DNA of 64,000 nt. Origin: CBDIHP01 sp965279195 (GTDB lineage Bacteria > Planctomycetota > Planctomycetia > Isosphaerales > Isosphaeraceae). The translations under genes were made by a program, and so were the position numbers. The stretch lies in NCBI GenBank assembly GCA_965279195.1, contig CBDIHP010000046.1, positions 186,001-250,000 of the forward strand, written 5' to 3'. Under the pieces are notes generated by a model that was not told the origin of the DNA, made no database searches, and saw nothing but the letters and a program-made list of their open reading frames with translations. Shown in pieces: positions 32,874-41,561 of this stretch. The number at the start of each line of letters is the position of its first letter. Within the stretch, counting starts at the first letter, position 1.

Positions 32874-33848
32874 TCAGATCGCCAGGAGCTGATCCGCCAC
32901 CGCCTCGATGGTTCCCGGGGCGTGGCCTTCGAGGCGGTTATTGACCAGCAGGAAGGCCGGCTTCTTCCGCCTCCGGGCCATCTCTCCGAGGGTGAAGAGG
33001 CCGTCGCGGGCGGTGGGGTTGGGCTCCTGGACTTGGCGGTAGGGCTCGAACTTCTGCACGGCGTCGTCGTACGCCCGGCCCTTGGTCAGGAGGGCCCGGG
33101 AGACCAGGAAGTCGGCCGTGACGATCCCGGGCAGGGCGACCTGCTGGTCCAGGGTTGGCATCCTCGTCCAGGCGTTGAAGATGTGCGCCACGTTGTGTTT
33201 GGAAAGGAGTTGCAGGTACTCCTCGGTCAGATATTCCGGGTTCCGGATCTCGATCGCCAGCCGGATCTCTTGCCCCAACCCGTGCAGGAACGGCTCCAGA
33301 AGCTCCAGGAATCCAGGCAGGCCGCCGGCGACCGATTTGGCCATCGTCCCGAACTCGATCATCACCACGGCGACGCGATCGCGGTACGGCAGGAGTTTCC
33401 GCAAGAAGTGCGTCTGCAAGACCTTGGGGTTGAGGAACTCCGGATTCGGCTCGCCCGCCCGCGATCCGTACCGGGCGTGCGAGGGCCACTTCGCGACCGT
33501 GACATCCTCGGGCGCCTTGAGGGCGAACCTCAGGCTCGACGGCGACTCGCCGAACAGCCGGGCCCAGTAGTCGTCCGAGGGGAACTGATAGAAGGAGAAG
33601 TCGCCGCCGACCAGGGAGAAGGTCCGGGCGTACTCCGAGAGGCACTCGTCGTCGAACTTCCGCTGCGAGAATTTGCCCCGAACCACATACCGGGACTGGG
33701 AATACATCGACCCGACCCAGCCGGGGTACTTCCACGAGCTGGTCCCGAAGAACACCCCTTCGTCCGCCAGCGTCTGGAGCTTTGGCGCCAGCCGCCTCGC
33801 GGCCTCGGGGAGTTCCTCGGGCTCATCGAACAGGCCCAGTTGCGGCAT
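32874..33848 (-). CDS. DUF72 family protein
   Basis: A 324-residue protein of the DUF72 TIM-barrel family, marked by FFGTSSWKYPGWVGSMY, SFYQFPSDDYW, LRFALKAPEDVT and LAIEIRNPEYLTEEY. The family is widespread and its reaction is unknown; structural kinship with TIM-barrel nucleases has been proposed. AGAGG lies six bases before the ATG at 33848; a GTG two codons upstream is an alternative. It follows the Ca2+/H+ exchanger on the same strand. Confidence 0.9.
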   Translation of the reverse strand: MPQLGLFDEPEELPEAARRLAPKLQTLADEGVFFGTSSWKYPGWVGSMYSQSRYVVRGKFSQRKFDDECLSEYARTFSLVGGDFSFYQFPSDDYWARLFGESPSSLRFALKAPEDVTVAKWPSHARYGSRAGEPNPEFLNPKVLQTHFLRKLLPYRDRVAVVMIEFGTMAKSVAGGLPGFLELLEPFLHGLGQEIRLAIEIRNPEYLTEEYLQLLSKHNVAHIFNAWTRMPTLDQQVALPGIVTADFLVSRALLTKGRAYDDAVQKFEPYRQVQEPNPTARDGLFTLGEMARRRKKPAFLLVNNRLEGHAPGTIEAVADQLLAI

Positions 33849-33860
33849 GGCCACCTCTTT

Positions 33861-33962
33861 GGAGTGCGGGAGCGGAGCTACCGCTTTCCGATCGGAGTGT
33901 TAGCCCACGAAGTCGAGTTCAGCGTTCGACTCAGGAAAGCGGCGGCTTCGCTCCCCCATCCC
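33861..33962. repeat. Class A fold-back repeat, copy 5
   Basis: The left arm GGAGTGCGGGAGCGGAGCTA and the right arm (33934-33961) GGAAAGCGGCGGCTTCGCTC face each other with about 40 bases between. It lies directly behind the exchanger stop and before the DUF72 start. Confidence 0.75.
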
Positions 33963-33968
33963 AAAGGG

Positions 33969-35141
33969 CTACCCGTGGGCCACCGGCTGGGGCGCGGGGG
34001 AGGGATTCTTGCCCTCGTGCTCGCCGGGGAGGCACCCGAAGGCCACGGCCAGGATGGCGTAGACGACCAGGAGCATCGAGCCTTCCAGCCAGTTCGACTC
34101 CCCGTCTTCCGAGACCATCTTGGCCACGAACACCGCCAGCACGACCGCCACGACCTCCATCGGGGTGAACAGCAGGTCCAGCGGCTGCTCGCGTCCCGGG
34201 AGGTAGCTGGCGAAGACCAGGACCGGGGCCACGAACAGGGCCACCTGCAGGGCCGAGCCCAGCGCAATCCCGACCGACAGCTCGGCCTGGTTCTTGAGCG
34301 CAACGATCACGGCCGTCGAGTGTTCCGCCACATTGCCCACCAGCGCGACCACGACCACGCCCATGAAGACCTCGGTCAGGCCGAGCAGCTCGGAGGTCGG
34401 CTCGATGGCGTGGACCAGGATCTCCGACATGAGCGCGACCAGGGCCGTCGCCACCAGGAGGAGGATGACCGGCCGCTTGATGCTGGCCTTCGGGCCGTCG
34501 TCCTCGACCTCCTCCTCGCCAGCGCGGAAGACGTCCTTGTGGGTGACGAGGCTGAAGAACAGGCTCAGGCCATAGGCGAGGATCAAAAGGCCCGAGACCC
34601 CCAGGCTGAGGGCGTGCTCCAGCTCCGGCTTGACCCCCTTGGGGTGCGACCAGTGGAACATGGCCGGGACGAGCAGGCCGACGACGGCCAGCATCATCAG
34701 GGAGGAGAGCGACCCGACGGCCGCCTTGCTGAAGGTCTGGACCCGGAACTTGATCCCGCCGGCCAGGAGGCTGGCCCCAAGAACCAGGAGAAGGTTGCCG
34801 ATGATGCTGCCCGTGAGGGACGCCTTGACCATCACGTCCTTGCCGTCGCGGAGCAGGAAGTAGGCCAGGATCAGCTCGGCGGCATTGCCGAAGGTGGCGT
34901 TGAGGAGCCCGCCGATCCCCGGCCCCAGGCGCTGGGCGAGCTGCTCGGTGGCGTGGCCCATCATCCCGGCGAGTGGGATGATCCCGGCCCCGGCGATGAC
35001 GAATTGCAACACGGGATGCCAGTGGAAGATCCAGCCGAGGACGGCCAGGGGGACGGCGGCCAGCATGTAGCCCTGCCAGCCCAGGCTCTGGAACCGGGCC
35101 AGGAGGGAGGTCGGCGGGCCTTTGGGGTCGGGAGGCGTCAT
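33969..35141 (-). CDS. Calcium/proton exchanger (CaCA superfamily, Cax type)
   Basis: A 390-residue protein with about 11 membrane segments. The two alpha repeats that form the ion path are clear: LLNATFGNAAELILAYF (about 85-100) and VALVGNVAEHSTAVIVALK (about 275-292), with the invariant glutamates. An acidic loop (RAGEEEVEDDG) separates the halves, as in Cax proteins. It exports Ca2+ in exchange for H+ at the cytoplasmic membrane. Both halves and length are normal for the family. Confidence 0.93.
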   Translation of the reverse strand: MTPPDPKGPPTSLLARFQSLGWQGYMLAAVPLAVLGWIFHWHPVLQFVIAGAGIIPLAGMMGHATEQLAQRLGPGIGGLLNATFGNAAELILAYFLLRDGKDVMVKASLTGSIIGNLLLVLGASLLAGGIKFRVQTFSKAAVGSLSSLMMLAVVGLLVPAMFHWSHPKGVKPELEHALSLGVSGLLILAYGLSLFFSLVTHKDVFRAGEEEVEDDGPKASIKRPVILLLVATALVALMSEILVHAIEPTSELLGLTEVFMGVVVVALVGNVAEHSTAVIVALKNQAELSVGIALGSALQVALFVAPVLVFASYLPGREQPLDLLFTPMEVVAVVLAVFVAKMVSEDGESNWLEGSMLLVVYAILAVAFGCLPGEHEGKNPSPAPQPVAHG

Positions 35142-35196
35142 GGGGGAAGGTGCTCCGAAGCCATTCGTCGTGGCGGTCCGGGGTGTCCTGGGTCGG

Positions 35197-35223
35197 TTGA
35201 CTGGCGCAAATACCCTCTATAAT
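35197..35223 (+). promoter_or_regulatory. Sigma-70 promoter of trxA-trpF
   Basis: TTGACT at 35197-35202 and a perfect TATAAT at 35218-35223, with a short 15-base spacer. The start point would be near 35230, giving a leader of about 100 bases before trxA. Confidence 0.6.
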
Positions 35224-35331
35224 ATCTCCTGTCGGCGGGCAGGGGCCCGGTTCGTGCGGAGAGCGTCCGCAGTCCCCGGGCCAGTCCCGCGCACAACGTC
35301 AGAATTGACGAAAGAAGACGAGGCACCGCTC

Positions 35332-35670
35332 ATGGCCGGCAATGTCCTGGAGTTCACCGACGCGAACTGGAAGTCGGAAGTGCTCGAAGCCCCCGTCCCC
35401 GTGCTCGTGGACTTCTGGGCCCCCTGGTGCGGCCCCTGCCGGTCGCTGGCGCCCACCATCGAGAAGATCGCCGGCGAGCTCGGCGAACAGGTCCGCGTCG
35501 GCAAGATGAACACCGACGAGAACCAGGGGACCCCCACCGGCCTCCGGATCTCCGCCATCCCGACCGTCCTGATCTTCCACGGCGGCAAGGAAGTGGACCG
35601 GCTCGTCGGCGTCAACACCGAGAAGAAGTTCAAGGAAGCCCTCGCCAAGCTCGGCGTCGGCGTCGCCTGA
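35332..35670 (+). CDS. trxA: Thioredoxin
   Basis: A 112-residue thioredoxin that reduces protein disulfides in the cytoplasm. The active site WCGPC is at 32-36, preceded by VLVDFWAP, and the cis-proline loop is ISAIPTVLIF. Length and motifs are those of TrxA. The ATG at 35332 has GACGAGG about eight bases upstream. trpF follows after 10 bases, so both are likely on one transcript. Confidence 0.93.
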   Translation: MAGNVLEFTDANWKSEVLEAPVPVLVDFWAPWCGPCRSLAPTIEKIAGELGEQVRVGKMNTDENQGTPTGLRISAIPTVLIFHGGKEVDRLVGVNTEKKFKEALAKLGVGVA

Positions 35671-35680
35671 GTCCGGCCCT

Positions 35681-36340
35681 TTGGACGACTCAACCCGGAC
35701 ACGCATCAAGGTCTGCGGGCTCCGCGAACCGGAGCACGTGGACCTTTGCGCGCGTCTGCGGGTCGACTGGATCGGCTTCAACTTCCACGGGCCTTCGCCC
35801 CGGTCCATGGAACCGGATGATGTCCCCGAGCTGACAGCAGGGCTACCGGAAACCACCCGCAAGGTCGGGCTGTTCGTCGACCTCAGCGCGGGTTTGGTCG
35901 CGCGCTGCTGCAAGATCGCCGGGATTCAGGTTATCCAGCTCCACGGCAAGGAGCCGGTCTGGATGCTCCGCGACCTGCCCGACCTCCCGGTGATCCGGGC
36001 GTTCCGGATCGGCAAGGAGGCCGACATCCGGGCCATGTCGGAGTACATCGAGCGGGCCGATGCCATGCGCCGGCCGCTCCACGCGGTGCTCGTCGATGCG
36101 TATGTGCCGGGTTCCCAGGGCGGGACCGGCCACTCGATCGAGGATGCGCTCCTGGCCAAGATCCCGCCGCACCCCCGCTTGATCCTCGCGGGGGGCCTGA
36201 CGCCCGAGAACGTCCGGGACCGGATCGAGAGGGTCCGACCCTGGATGGTCGACGTGGCCAGCGGGGTCGAGACGGCCCCGGGCCGGAAGTGCCCGGACCG
36301 CATCGAGGCGTTCGTCCGGGCGGTGCGGGGCGAGGGCTGA
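35681..36340 (+). CDS. trpF: Phosphoribosylanthranilate isomerase
   Basis: A 219-residue TIM barrel for the third step of tryptophan synthesis, the Amadori rearrangement of phosphoribosylanthranilate. The catalytic Cys12 is in KVCGLR and the catalytic Asp139 in VLVDAYVPGSQGGTG; the phosphate loop is LAGGLTPENV. The start appears to be TTG 35681, the only start near the first strand, and there is no clear ribosome site. It is not next to the other trp genes, which lie at 50-52 kb. Its stop is seven bases from the convergent nuclease gene. Confidence 0.93.
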   Translation: MDDSTRTRIKVCGLREPEHVDLCARLRVDWIGFNFHGPSPRSMEPDDVPELTAGLPETTRKVGLFVDLSAGLVARCCKIAGIQVIQLHGKEPVWMLRDLPDLPVIRAFRIGKEADIRAMSEYIERADAMRRPLHAVLVDAYVPGSQGGTGHSIEDALLAKIPPHPRLILAGGLTPENVRDRIERVRPWMVDVASGVETAPGRKCPDRIEAFVRAVRGEG

Positions 36341-36347
36341 ACCGGGG

Positions 36348-37736
36348 TCAGACCAGCTCGAACGACTGGAGCCGTTCGGGGATGATGATCGGCTCGTTCA
36401 CGTGCGGCTGGAGCAGGGGGGCCAGGGCGTCCATGCTCTGGATCTCGCCGTGGACGAGGAACGCCTTCTTGATATTCCCGCCAGTCTGCTGATACCACCA
36501 GGCCAGGTCGTTGCGGTCGGCGTGGCCGGAGAAGCCGTCGAGGACGTACACCGCGGCGTTGAGGTCGAGCCACTGGTCGAGGATCTGTACCCGCTCGGCG
36601 CCGTCGGCGATCTGCCGACCCAGGGTCTTCTCGGCCTGGTAGCTGACGATCACGATGGCGTTGTCGGGGTTCTCGACCGAATGCCGCAGGTGGTGGCGGA
36701 TCCGGCCGGCCTCGCACATGCCCGATGACGCGATGACGATCACCGGCCCGGGGATGTAGTTCAGACGCCGGGAGTCGTCCCAGGTCTGGCAGAACTCAAC
36801 GTACTTCGAGCCGAAGTACGTCGGATCCTGGTCCATGAGCCGCTGGGCGTCCGGGGTGTAGGCCGAGCGGTAGTCGCGATGGACGTCGGTCAGCCGCATG
36901 GCCAGCGGGCTGTCGACGAAAACCGGGACGGGCTTGACCTTGTGGACGGCGAACAGCTCCTGGAGGCAGTAGATCATCCGCTGGGTCCGTCCCAGGCTGA
37001 AGGCCGGGATGATCACCCGGGATTGGAGCCGGTGGGCGCGGGCGACGATCGCGTGGAGCTGCTTGATCAGCTTGTCGTAGGGGTCGAGTTCCTTGGCGCC
37101 GTAGGTGCTCTCGGAGACCAGGAAGTCGATGTCCTTGATGATCTTGGGGTTCGGCAAGAGCCCCATGTCCCGCCGGCCGAGGTCGCCGGTGAAGACGAAC
37201 CGCTTCGAGACGCCGTCCTCGACCGCGTCGATCTGGACGATGGCCGCGCCGAGGATGTGGCCGGAGTTCTGGAACGTCAGGGTGACGCCGGGGCAGATCT
37301 CGGTCGGGGTCTCGTAGTCGATGCCCTTGAAGTGGTCGATCAGGTCCTCGACGTCGTGCAGCTCGAAGAGGGGCTCGACGGGGGACTTGTTGGGGTCGCG
37401 CCCGTAGGCGTTGCGGGCATCCTCGCGCTGAATCCGGGCACTGTCGCGGAGCATGATGCTCGTGATGTCGGCAGTGGCGGGGGTGACGTAGATGTGCCCG
37501 GGGTAGCCCGCGCGGACGAGGCAAGGCAGCCGGCCGATGTGGTCGTTGTGGGCGTGGGAGACGATGACGGCGTCCAGCTCGCGCGGGTCGAACGTCATGT
37601 TCCGGTTCGGGCTATCCGGATCCATGCGGTCGGAGTCGAACAGCCCGCAGTCGAGCAGGATCTTATGGCGGCCGACTTCCAGCAGGTGGGCGCTGCCCGT
37701 GACCTGCTTGGTGGCCCCATGGAACGTGATTCGCAA
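36348..37736 (-). CDS. Beta-CASP metallo-beta-lactamase nuclease (CPSF/YSH1-like)
   Basis: A 462-residue protein. The metallo-beta-lactamase core has the zinc motif SHAHNDHIG (about 59-67), SGHILGAA and VFTGDLGR. The inserted beta-CASP domain follows, with SESTYG, IIPAFSLGRTQRMI and ASSGMCEAGRI. The RMMBL end has FSGHADRNDL and VHGE. Proteins with this layout cleave RNA and resemble eukaryotic CPSF73. The gene is single and convergent with trpF. Confidence 0.92.
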   Translation of the reverse strand: MRITFHGATKQVTGSAHLLEVGRHKILLDCGLFDSDRMDPDSPNRNMTFDPRELDAVIVSHAHNDHIGRLPCLVRAGYPGHIYVTPATADITSIMLRDSARIQREDARNAYGRDPNKSPVEPLFELHDVEDLIDHFKGIDYETPTEICPGVTLTFQNSGHILGAAIVQIDAVEDGVSKRFVFTGDLGRRDMGLLPNPKIIKDIDFLVSESTYGAKELDPYDKLIKQLHAIVARAHRLQSRVIIPAFSLGRTQRMIYCLQELFAVHKVKPVPVFVDSPLAMRLTDVHRDYRSAYTPDAQRLMDQDPTYFGSKYVEFCQTWDDSRRLNYIPGPVIVIASSGMCEAGRIRHHLRHSVENPDNAIVIVSYQAEKTLGRQIADGAERVQILDQWLDLNAAVYVLDGFSGHADRNDLAWWYQQTGGNIKKAFLVHGEIQSMDALAPLLQPHVNEPIIIPERLQSFELV

Positions 37737-38107
37737 AACCAGCCTCCCGCCTATCTTACGTCGCGCCTGAGGCCGATGTGCCCCGAGAGGCGAGGGGCGT
37801 CTTGACCAGGATCCGCTCCCGCCCGGTTCGCCGACTCGTCACGCACAGGAGAGGGCGACGAAACTTGCTGCTCTACTCGGTTTTATGTCCTCAACATTGT
37901 TGTCTTCACAACCCGGCAGTTCAAGTCCGGCTGACAATGGATTGGCAATGACCGATGAATCCGGTGCCCACCCGGGGCGATCCGCATTGACCGGATCCGC
38001 CCATGGTCTAACATTTGCCCTGCGAGATTGGCCCGCCGGCGGACACCCGGTCCGCCCAGGTTCCCGACGTCGTGGCCCATCCGTGTCCCTGGGTGAGGAG
38101 CACCCTC
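37737..38107. other. Divergent intergenic region
   Basis: These 371 bases separate the beta-CASP gene from the gene at 38108 and hold no supported coding frame. The middle (about 37870-37960) is visibly AT-richer than its surroundings. The promoter at 37987-38014 is listed separately. Confidence 0.4.
37987..38014 (+). promoter_or_regulatory. Sigma-70 promoter candidate for the 38108 gene
   Basis: TTGACC at 37987-37992 and TAACAT at 38009-38014 with a 16-base spacer. The start point would be near 38021, about 87 bases before the ATG at 38108. Confidence 0.5.
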
Positions 38108-38644
38108 ATGGCGCGAGAGATCCCCGATTCCCATCCGCTGCTCCGCCTGTTCCGCGGCATCACCGAGTTCACCTTCGAGGCCGAACTCGGCATCGCCGAC
38201 CCGAACCTCGTCGGGTACGTCGCGGAACTCCTGGCCCGATTCGTCCCCAGCCAGGACCTCTGGCGGCTACGCGACGGCAACGGCCGCCGCATCGAAGACG
38301 TCACCCACATGGTCGCCGAGGCCGAGGCCGCCGGCGATTCCGGCCGCCGACGCGAATGTCACCGCCACGTCGGCGACTTCGCCCTCTTCTGGACCGGGGT
38401 CTTCCCCGAGGCCCTGCCCAGGCTCCAGCTCCGGGGGGCCGACCGGCTCGTCAACGTCCAGGAGCAGGGCAAGCGGTCCTACTACCTCGCCAGCACCCTC
38501 GAATCCGACGACGAGGACGGCCCGATCTTCCGGCGTCTCAGCGCCCAGTTCGAGATGTGTGCCTATGGCCTGACCATGATCCGCAAGGAGTGGGAACGGC
38601 TCGACGACGGCCAGGACAACGCCCGGCGACTCATCGTCGCCTGA
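38108..38644 (+). CDS. Conserved-looking soluble protein of unknown function
   Basis: A 178-residue protein with no signal peptide or membrane segment. It is mostly helical, with SHPLLRLFRGITEFTFEAEL at the start and a central HVGDFALFWTGVFPEAL. TGAGGAG lies about eight bases before the ATG at 38108, and a sigma-70-like promoter is upstream, so it is a genuine gene. No family was recognised. The Ldh_2-like gene follows and may be co-transcribed. Confidence 0.75.
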   Translation: MAREIPDSHPLLRLFRGITEFTFEAELGIADPNLVGYVAELLARFVPSQDLWRLRDGNGRRIEDVTHMVAEAEAAGDSGRRRECHRHVGDFALFWTGVFPEALPRLQLRGADRLVNVQEQGKRSYYLASTLESDDEDGPIFRRLSAQFEMCAYGLTMIRKEWERLDDGQDNARRLIVA

Positions 38645-38754
38645 ACCACCTCCCTTCCGTATCTTCCGTTCCGGAGGAAAGATCGGTAACCTGGGATGAC
38701 CCGCAAGTTCGCGACGGCACCTTGTTGCGGGTCGGTCCCGGGAGCCTGCCTACC

Positions 38755-39555
38755 TTGAGTTTGCCCGCGAGATTCCGGCTCGACGACCTCCGGCGGTTCG
38801 CCATCCGGCTCCTCGAAGCCCGAGGGGTCTCGCCCGCCCACGCGCTCGGCGTGATCCGATACCTCCTCTGGTTCGACGAGGCCGGGGCCGGCCGGTTCGG
38901 GTTCGCCACGCTCCCCGACTGGCTCGACCGCCTCGCCCGGGGGGACTTCGACGGCCAGTCCGACGGCCGGGTCGGGTTCGAACGGGCCGGGACGACCCTG
39001 CTCGACGCCGCAAGGGCCCTACCTCCGATCGTCCTCCAACGCGCGGCGAACCTCGCGGCCGAGAAGGCCCGGGACCTCGGCATGGGGGTTGTCCGGATCA
39101 CGAACCTGGCGAGCCCCGGCCCGTCGGCCCCGATCTCGGCCGACCTGGCCCTTGGTCCGCTGGTCGGCACGATCCTCGGCCCCGAGCCCTCTTGGTCGAT
39201 GGCCCTGCCGAGCCCCGCCGGCCTGCCCGTGGTGATCGACTCGACTCTCGCCGGCGACTCCGGCCAGCCGCCCCCGGCCTGGCTGCCCCTCGTCGCCTCC
39301 GGCCTCGGCGGCGGGCCCGGCGGCTGGCTCGTCGTCGCCTCGGCCGTCCCCGCCTTCGAACCGCTCACGACCTTCCACGAGCGGATCGGCCTGAACCTCC
39401 CCCGGAACGGCTCCCCCGGATTGATCCGCCCCGAGATGTGGGAGGCGAGCCGCACGCAGGTTTACGAAGCCGGCATCGAGGTGAACAAGGCCGCCTGGAA
39501 ACGCCTCAACGAAGCGGCGCAGGCCCTCGGAGTTGAGGTGCCAAGGAGGAAGTAA
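38755..39555 (+). CDS. Degenerate Ldh_2-type (malate/L-lactate dehydrogenase) homologue
   Basis: A product of about 266 residues whose order of elements matches the Ldh_2 family: an N-terminal helix (LRRFAIRLLEARGVSPAHA), then LPDWLDRLARGDFD, LLDAARALPPIVLQRAANLA, EKARDLGMGVVRITN and VVIDSTLAG. The catalytic SHG is replaced by GRFGF and the NSNHFG motif by ITNLASPG, and the protein is shorter than the usual 330-350 residues. It is probably not an active dehydrogenase of the known type. The start is uncertain: GGAGGA at 38672 has no start codon in this frame behind it, and TTG 38755 or 38761 is a guess. Confidence 0.5.
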   Translation: MSLPARFRLDDLRRFAIRLLEARGVSPAHALGVIRYLLWFDEAGAGRFGFATLPDWLDRLARGDFDGQSDGRVGFERAGTTLLDAARALPPIVLQRAANLAAEKARDLGMGVVRITNLASPGPSAPISADLALGPLVGTILGPEPSWSMALPSPAGLPVVIDSTLAGDSGQPPPAWLPLVASGLGGGPGGWLVVASAVPAFEPLTTFHERIGLNLPRNGSPGLIRPEMWEASRTQVYEAGIEVNKAAWKRLNEAAQALGVEVPRRK

Positions 39556-39561
39556 CCACCT

Positions 39562-39719
39562 GGAGTGCGGACGCTTGCTTACGCACTGGGGAGGGGAGCT
39601 TTCTCCCCGTCGCGATCGTTCAGCATGCTAACGACGTAACTCATTTGTAGCCTTACGCTTTAGCCAGGCACGCGGAGCAAGCTCCGCGAGAACCTAGCGG
39701 AAGCAAGCTTCCGCACTCC
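39562..39719. repeat. Class A fold-back repeat, copy 6
   Basis: The left arm begins GGAGTGCGGACGCTTGCTTA. The right half contains GCGGAGCAAGCTCCGCGAGA and then GCGGAAGCAAGCTTCCGC plus ACTCC, almost identical to the right half at 28.05-28.10 kb. It lies between convergent genes. Confidence 0.8.
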
Positions 39720-39735
39720 ACGCCTTCGATGGACG

Positions 39736-40365
39736 TCATCCTGCGTTCGACAGATCCAGGGCCCCGACGGTCTCCCGCTTCCGCTCCAGGGTCAGGCCGA
39801 TGCCGTTGAGGCTGATCCACCAGCCGAGGGCGTAGAACAGGTACGCGTGCTCGGGGAATCGGGCCATCAACAGGCCGCTGAGGGACATCAGGACCGCCGG
39901 TCCGAAGAAGCCGTAGTGCAGCAGCCAGGCCATCATGGCGAAGGCGAAGGTGCTCAGGCTCGCCAGCACGGGGCGGAACCAGACGTGGTCCAGGCCCGTC
40001 AGGCGGTTGAGCGAGACCGTGTTCAATGCCACAATCAGGAACGTCACCCAGATCCGCACCACCAGGGCGAACAGGCCGGGCAAGGGCTCCGTCCGCTGTC
40101 CCGGGCGGACCAGCCCGCGCCTCAGGATCCAGGCGGTGAGGACCGCTTCGCCGATCCAGGGGCCCATGTAGTGCAGCGGGGTCTCGTCCCCGCTCCGGGC
40201 CAGTGCGTACGACGAGAGGAATACCGCCAGGTGCAGCCAGCCGATCGCGGTCAGCACCAACCCCCAGCGCTCCTGGACCGCGATCCGCCCGAGTTCCCGG
40301 GCCTCCTCGCGGAGCCCGGAGACCACCGACCGGGGATTCACCGCGCCCACTCCGTTGTCCGCCAT
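39736..40365 (-). CDS. Multi-pass membrane protein of unknown function
   Basis: A 209-residue protein with about five hydrophobic segments, among them WGLVLTAIGWLHLAVFLSSY, LFALVVRIWVTFLIVALNTV and YLFYALGWWISLNGIGL. It has an N-terminal cytoplasmic stretch of about 30 residues. No family motif is recognised. ATG 40365 was chosen over a start 16 codons upstream, since those residues look non-coding. It is divergent from the aldo/keto reductase gene and shares a 143-base promoter region with it. Confidence 0.7.
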   Translation of the reverse strand: MADNGVGAVNPRSVVSGLREEARELGRIAVQERWGLVLTAIGWLHLAVFLSSYALARSGDETPLHYMGPWIGEAVLTAWILRRGLVRPGQRTEPLPGLFALVVRIWVTFLIVALNTVSLNRLTGLDHVWFRPVLASLSTFAFAMMAWLLHYGFFGPAVLMSLSGLLMARFPEHAYLFYALGWWISLNGIGLTLERKRETVGALDLSNAG

Positions 40366-40392
40366 GATGCCGCTCAAAAGGGGAAGTCTGGG

Positions 40393-40421
40393 TTGACTGA
40401 GAAGACCAGTCAAAATCTAAC
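40393..40421 (+). promoter_or_regulatory. Promoter with palindrome upstream of the aldo/keto reductase
   Basis: TTGACT (40393-40398) and TCTAAC (40416-40421) are 17 bases apart. TTGACTG (40393-40399) and CAGTCAA (40407-40413) form a perfect 7-base dyad over the -35 box and spacer, a typical place for a repressor site. Confidence 0.5.
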
Positions 40422-40508
40422 ACGTCGATGGCGGAAGTCCACCGGGGAAATCTCGAATCCCTGGATGGGTGGATCCGCCCGTATCGTAGGGATGGGACGA
40501 GGCGACCG

Positions 40509-41507
40509 ATGCAACAGCGAAGACTGGGCCGGACGGGGTTGAAGGTCTCGGAGATCTGCCTGGGCACGATGACCTTCGCGGGTCAGTCGGACGCCGCGAC
40601 CGGGCACGCGATCCTCGACGCCGCCGCCGAGGGGGGCGTGACCTTCATCGACACGGCCGACTGCTACCCGCTGCCGATCTCGCCCGAGACCTCGGGCAAG
40701 ACCGAGGAGGTCATCGGCGATTGGTTCGCCGCCAACGGCCGCCGCGACGAGTTCGTCCTCGCCACCAAGTGCCGGATCCGCACCGGCCACGGCCCCAACG
40801 ACCAGGGGCTGTCGCGCCGGCACATCCTCCGCTCGGTCGAGCTGAGCCTGAAACGCCTCCGGACCGACTACATCGACCTCTACCAGGCCCACTCGTTCGA
40901 CCCCGAGACCCCGATCGACGAGTCGCTGCGGGCGTTCGACGACCTTGTCAAGTCGGGCAAGGTCCGGTACGTCGGCTGCTCGAACTACCCCGCCTGGCAA
41001 CTGGCCCTGGCCCTGGGCCGGAGCGAGCACCTGGGCCTCGCCCGGTACGAGTGCCTCCAGCCGCGCTACAACCTCCTGCACCGGGACATCGAGGCCGAAC
41101 TGCTGCCCCTCTGCCGGGAGCAGGGGGTCGGGGTGATCGCATACAACCCCCTGGCCGGCGGCCTGCTGACGGGCAAGTACGCCAAGGGCGAGCCCCCGCG
41201 CCCCGGGACGCGGTTCACCCTCGGCGAGGCCGGGGCCCTCTATCGCGAACGCTACTGGCAATCGGCCCAGTTCGAGGCGGTCGAGACCCTCAAGGCCTAC
41301 GCCGAGTCGAGGAATGTCCCGCTCGCGACGTTGAGCGTCGCCTGGGTCCTGTCCCAGCCCGGCATCACCTCCGCCATCGTCGGAGCCAGCCGCCCCGAGC
41401 AACTGGCCGACACCCTCAAGGCCGTCGACTACACCCTCGACGACGAAGCCCGATCCGCCCTCGACTCCGTCTGGTGGACCTTGCCGAGACGGCCGGTGAG
41501 CCGCTGA
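40509..41507 (+). CDS. Aldo/keto reductase
   Basis: A 332-residue NADPH-dependent oxidoreductase with a TIM barrel. The catalytic tetrad is visible: Asp48 and Tyr53 (FIDTADCYP), Lys87 (LATKCRI) and His128 (LYQAHSFD). The C-terminal nucleotide site is IVGASRPEQLADTLKA. The YghZ/YajO-like branch is the closest by eye. ACGAGG lies six bases before the ATG at 40509. An IS630-type element has inserted 54 bases behind its stop. Confidence 0.92.
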   Translation: MQQRRLGRTGLKVSEICLGTMTFAGQSDAATGHAILDAAAEGGVTFIDTADCYPLPISPETSGKTEEVIGDWFAANGRRDEFVLATKCRIRTGHGPNDQGLSRRHILRSVELSLKRLRTDYIDLYQAHSFDPETPIDESLRAFDDLVKSGKVRYVGCSNYPAWQLALALGRSEHLGLARYECLQPRYNLLHRDIEAELLPLCREQGVGVIAYNPLAGGLLTGKYAKGEPPRPGTRFTLGEAGALYRERYWQSAQFEAVETLKAYAESRNVPLATLSVAWVLSQPGITSAIVGASRPEQLADTLKAVDYTLDDEARSALDSVWWTLPRRPVSR

Positions 41508-41561
41508 GTTTTCGCCCAACCCGCTCCGCTGCGATCGACCGGCCGGATCGGGAAGAGCCTA

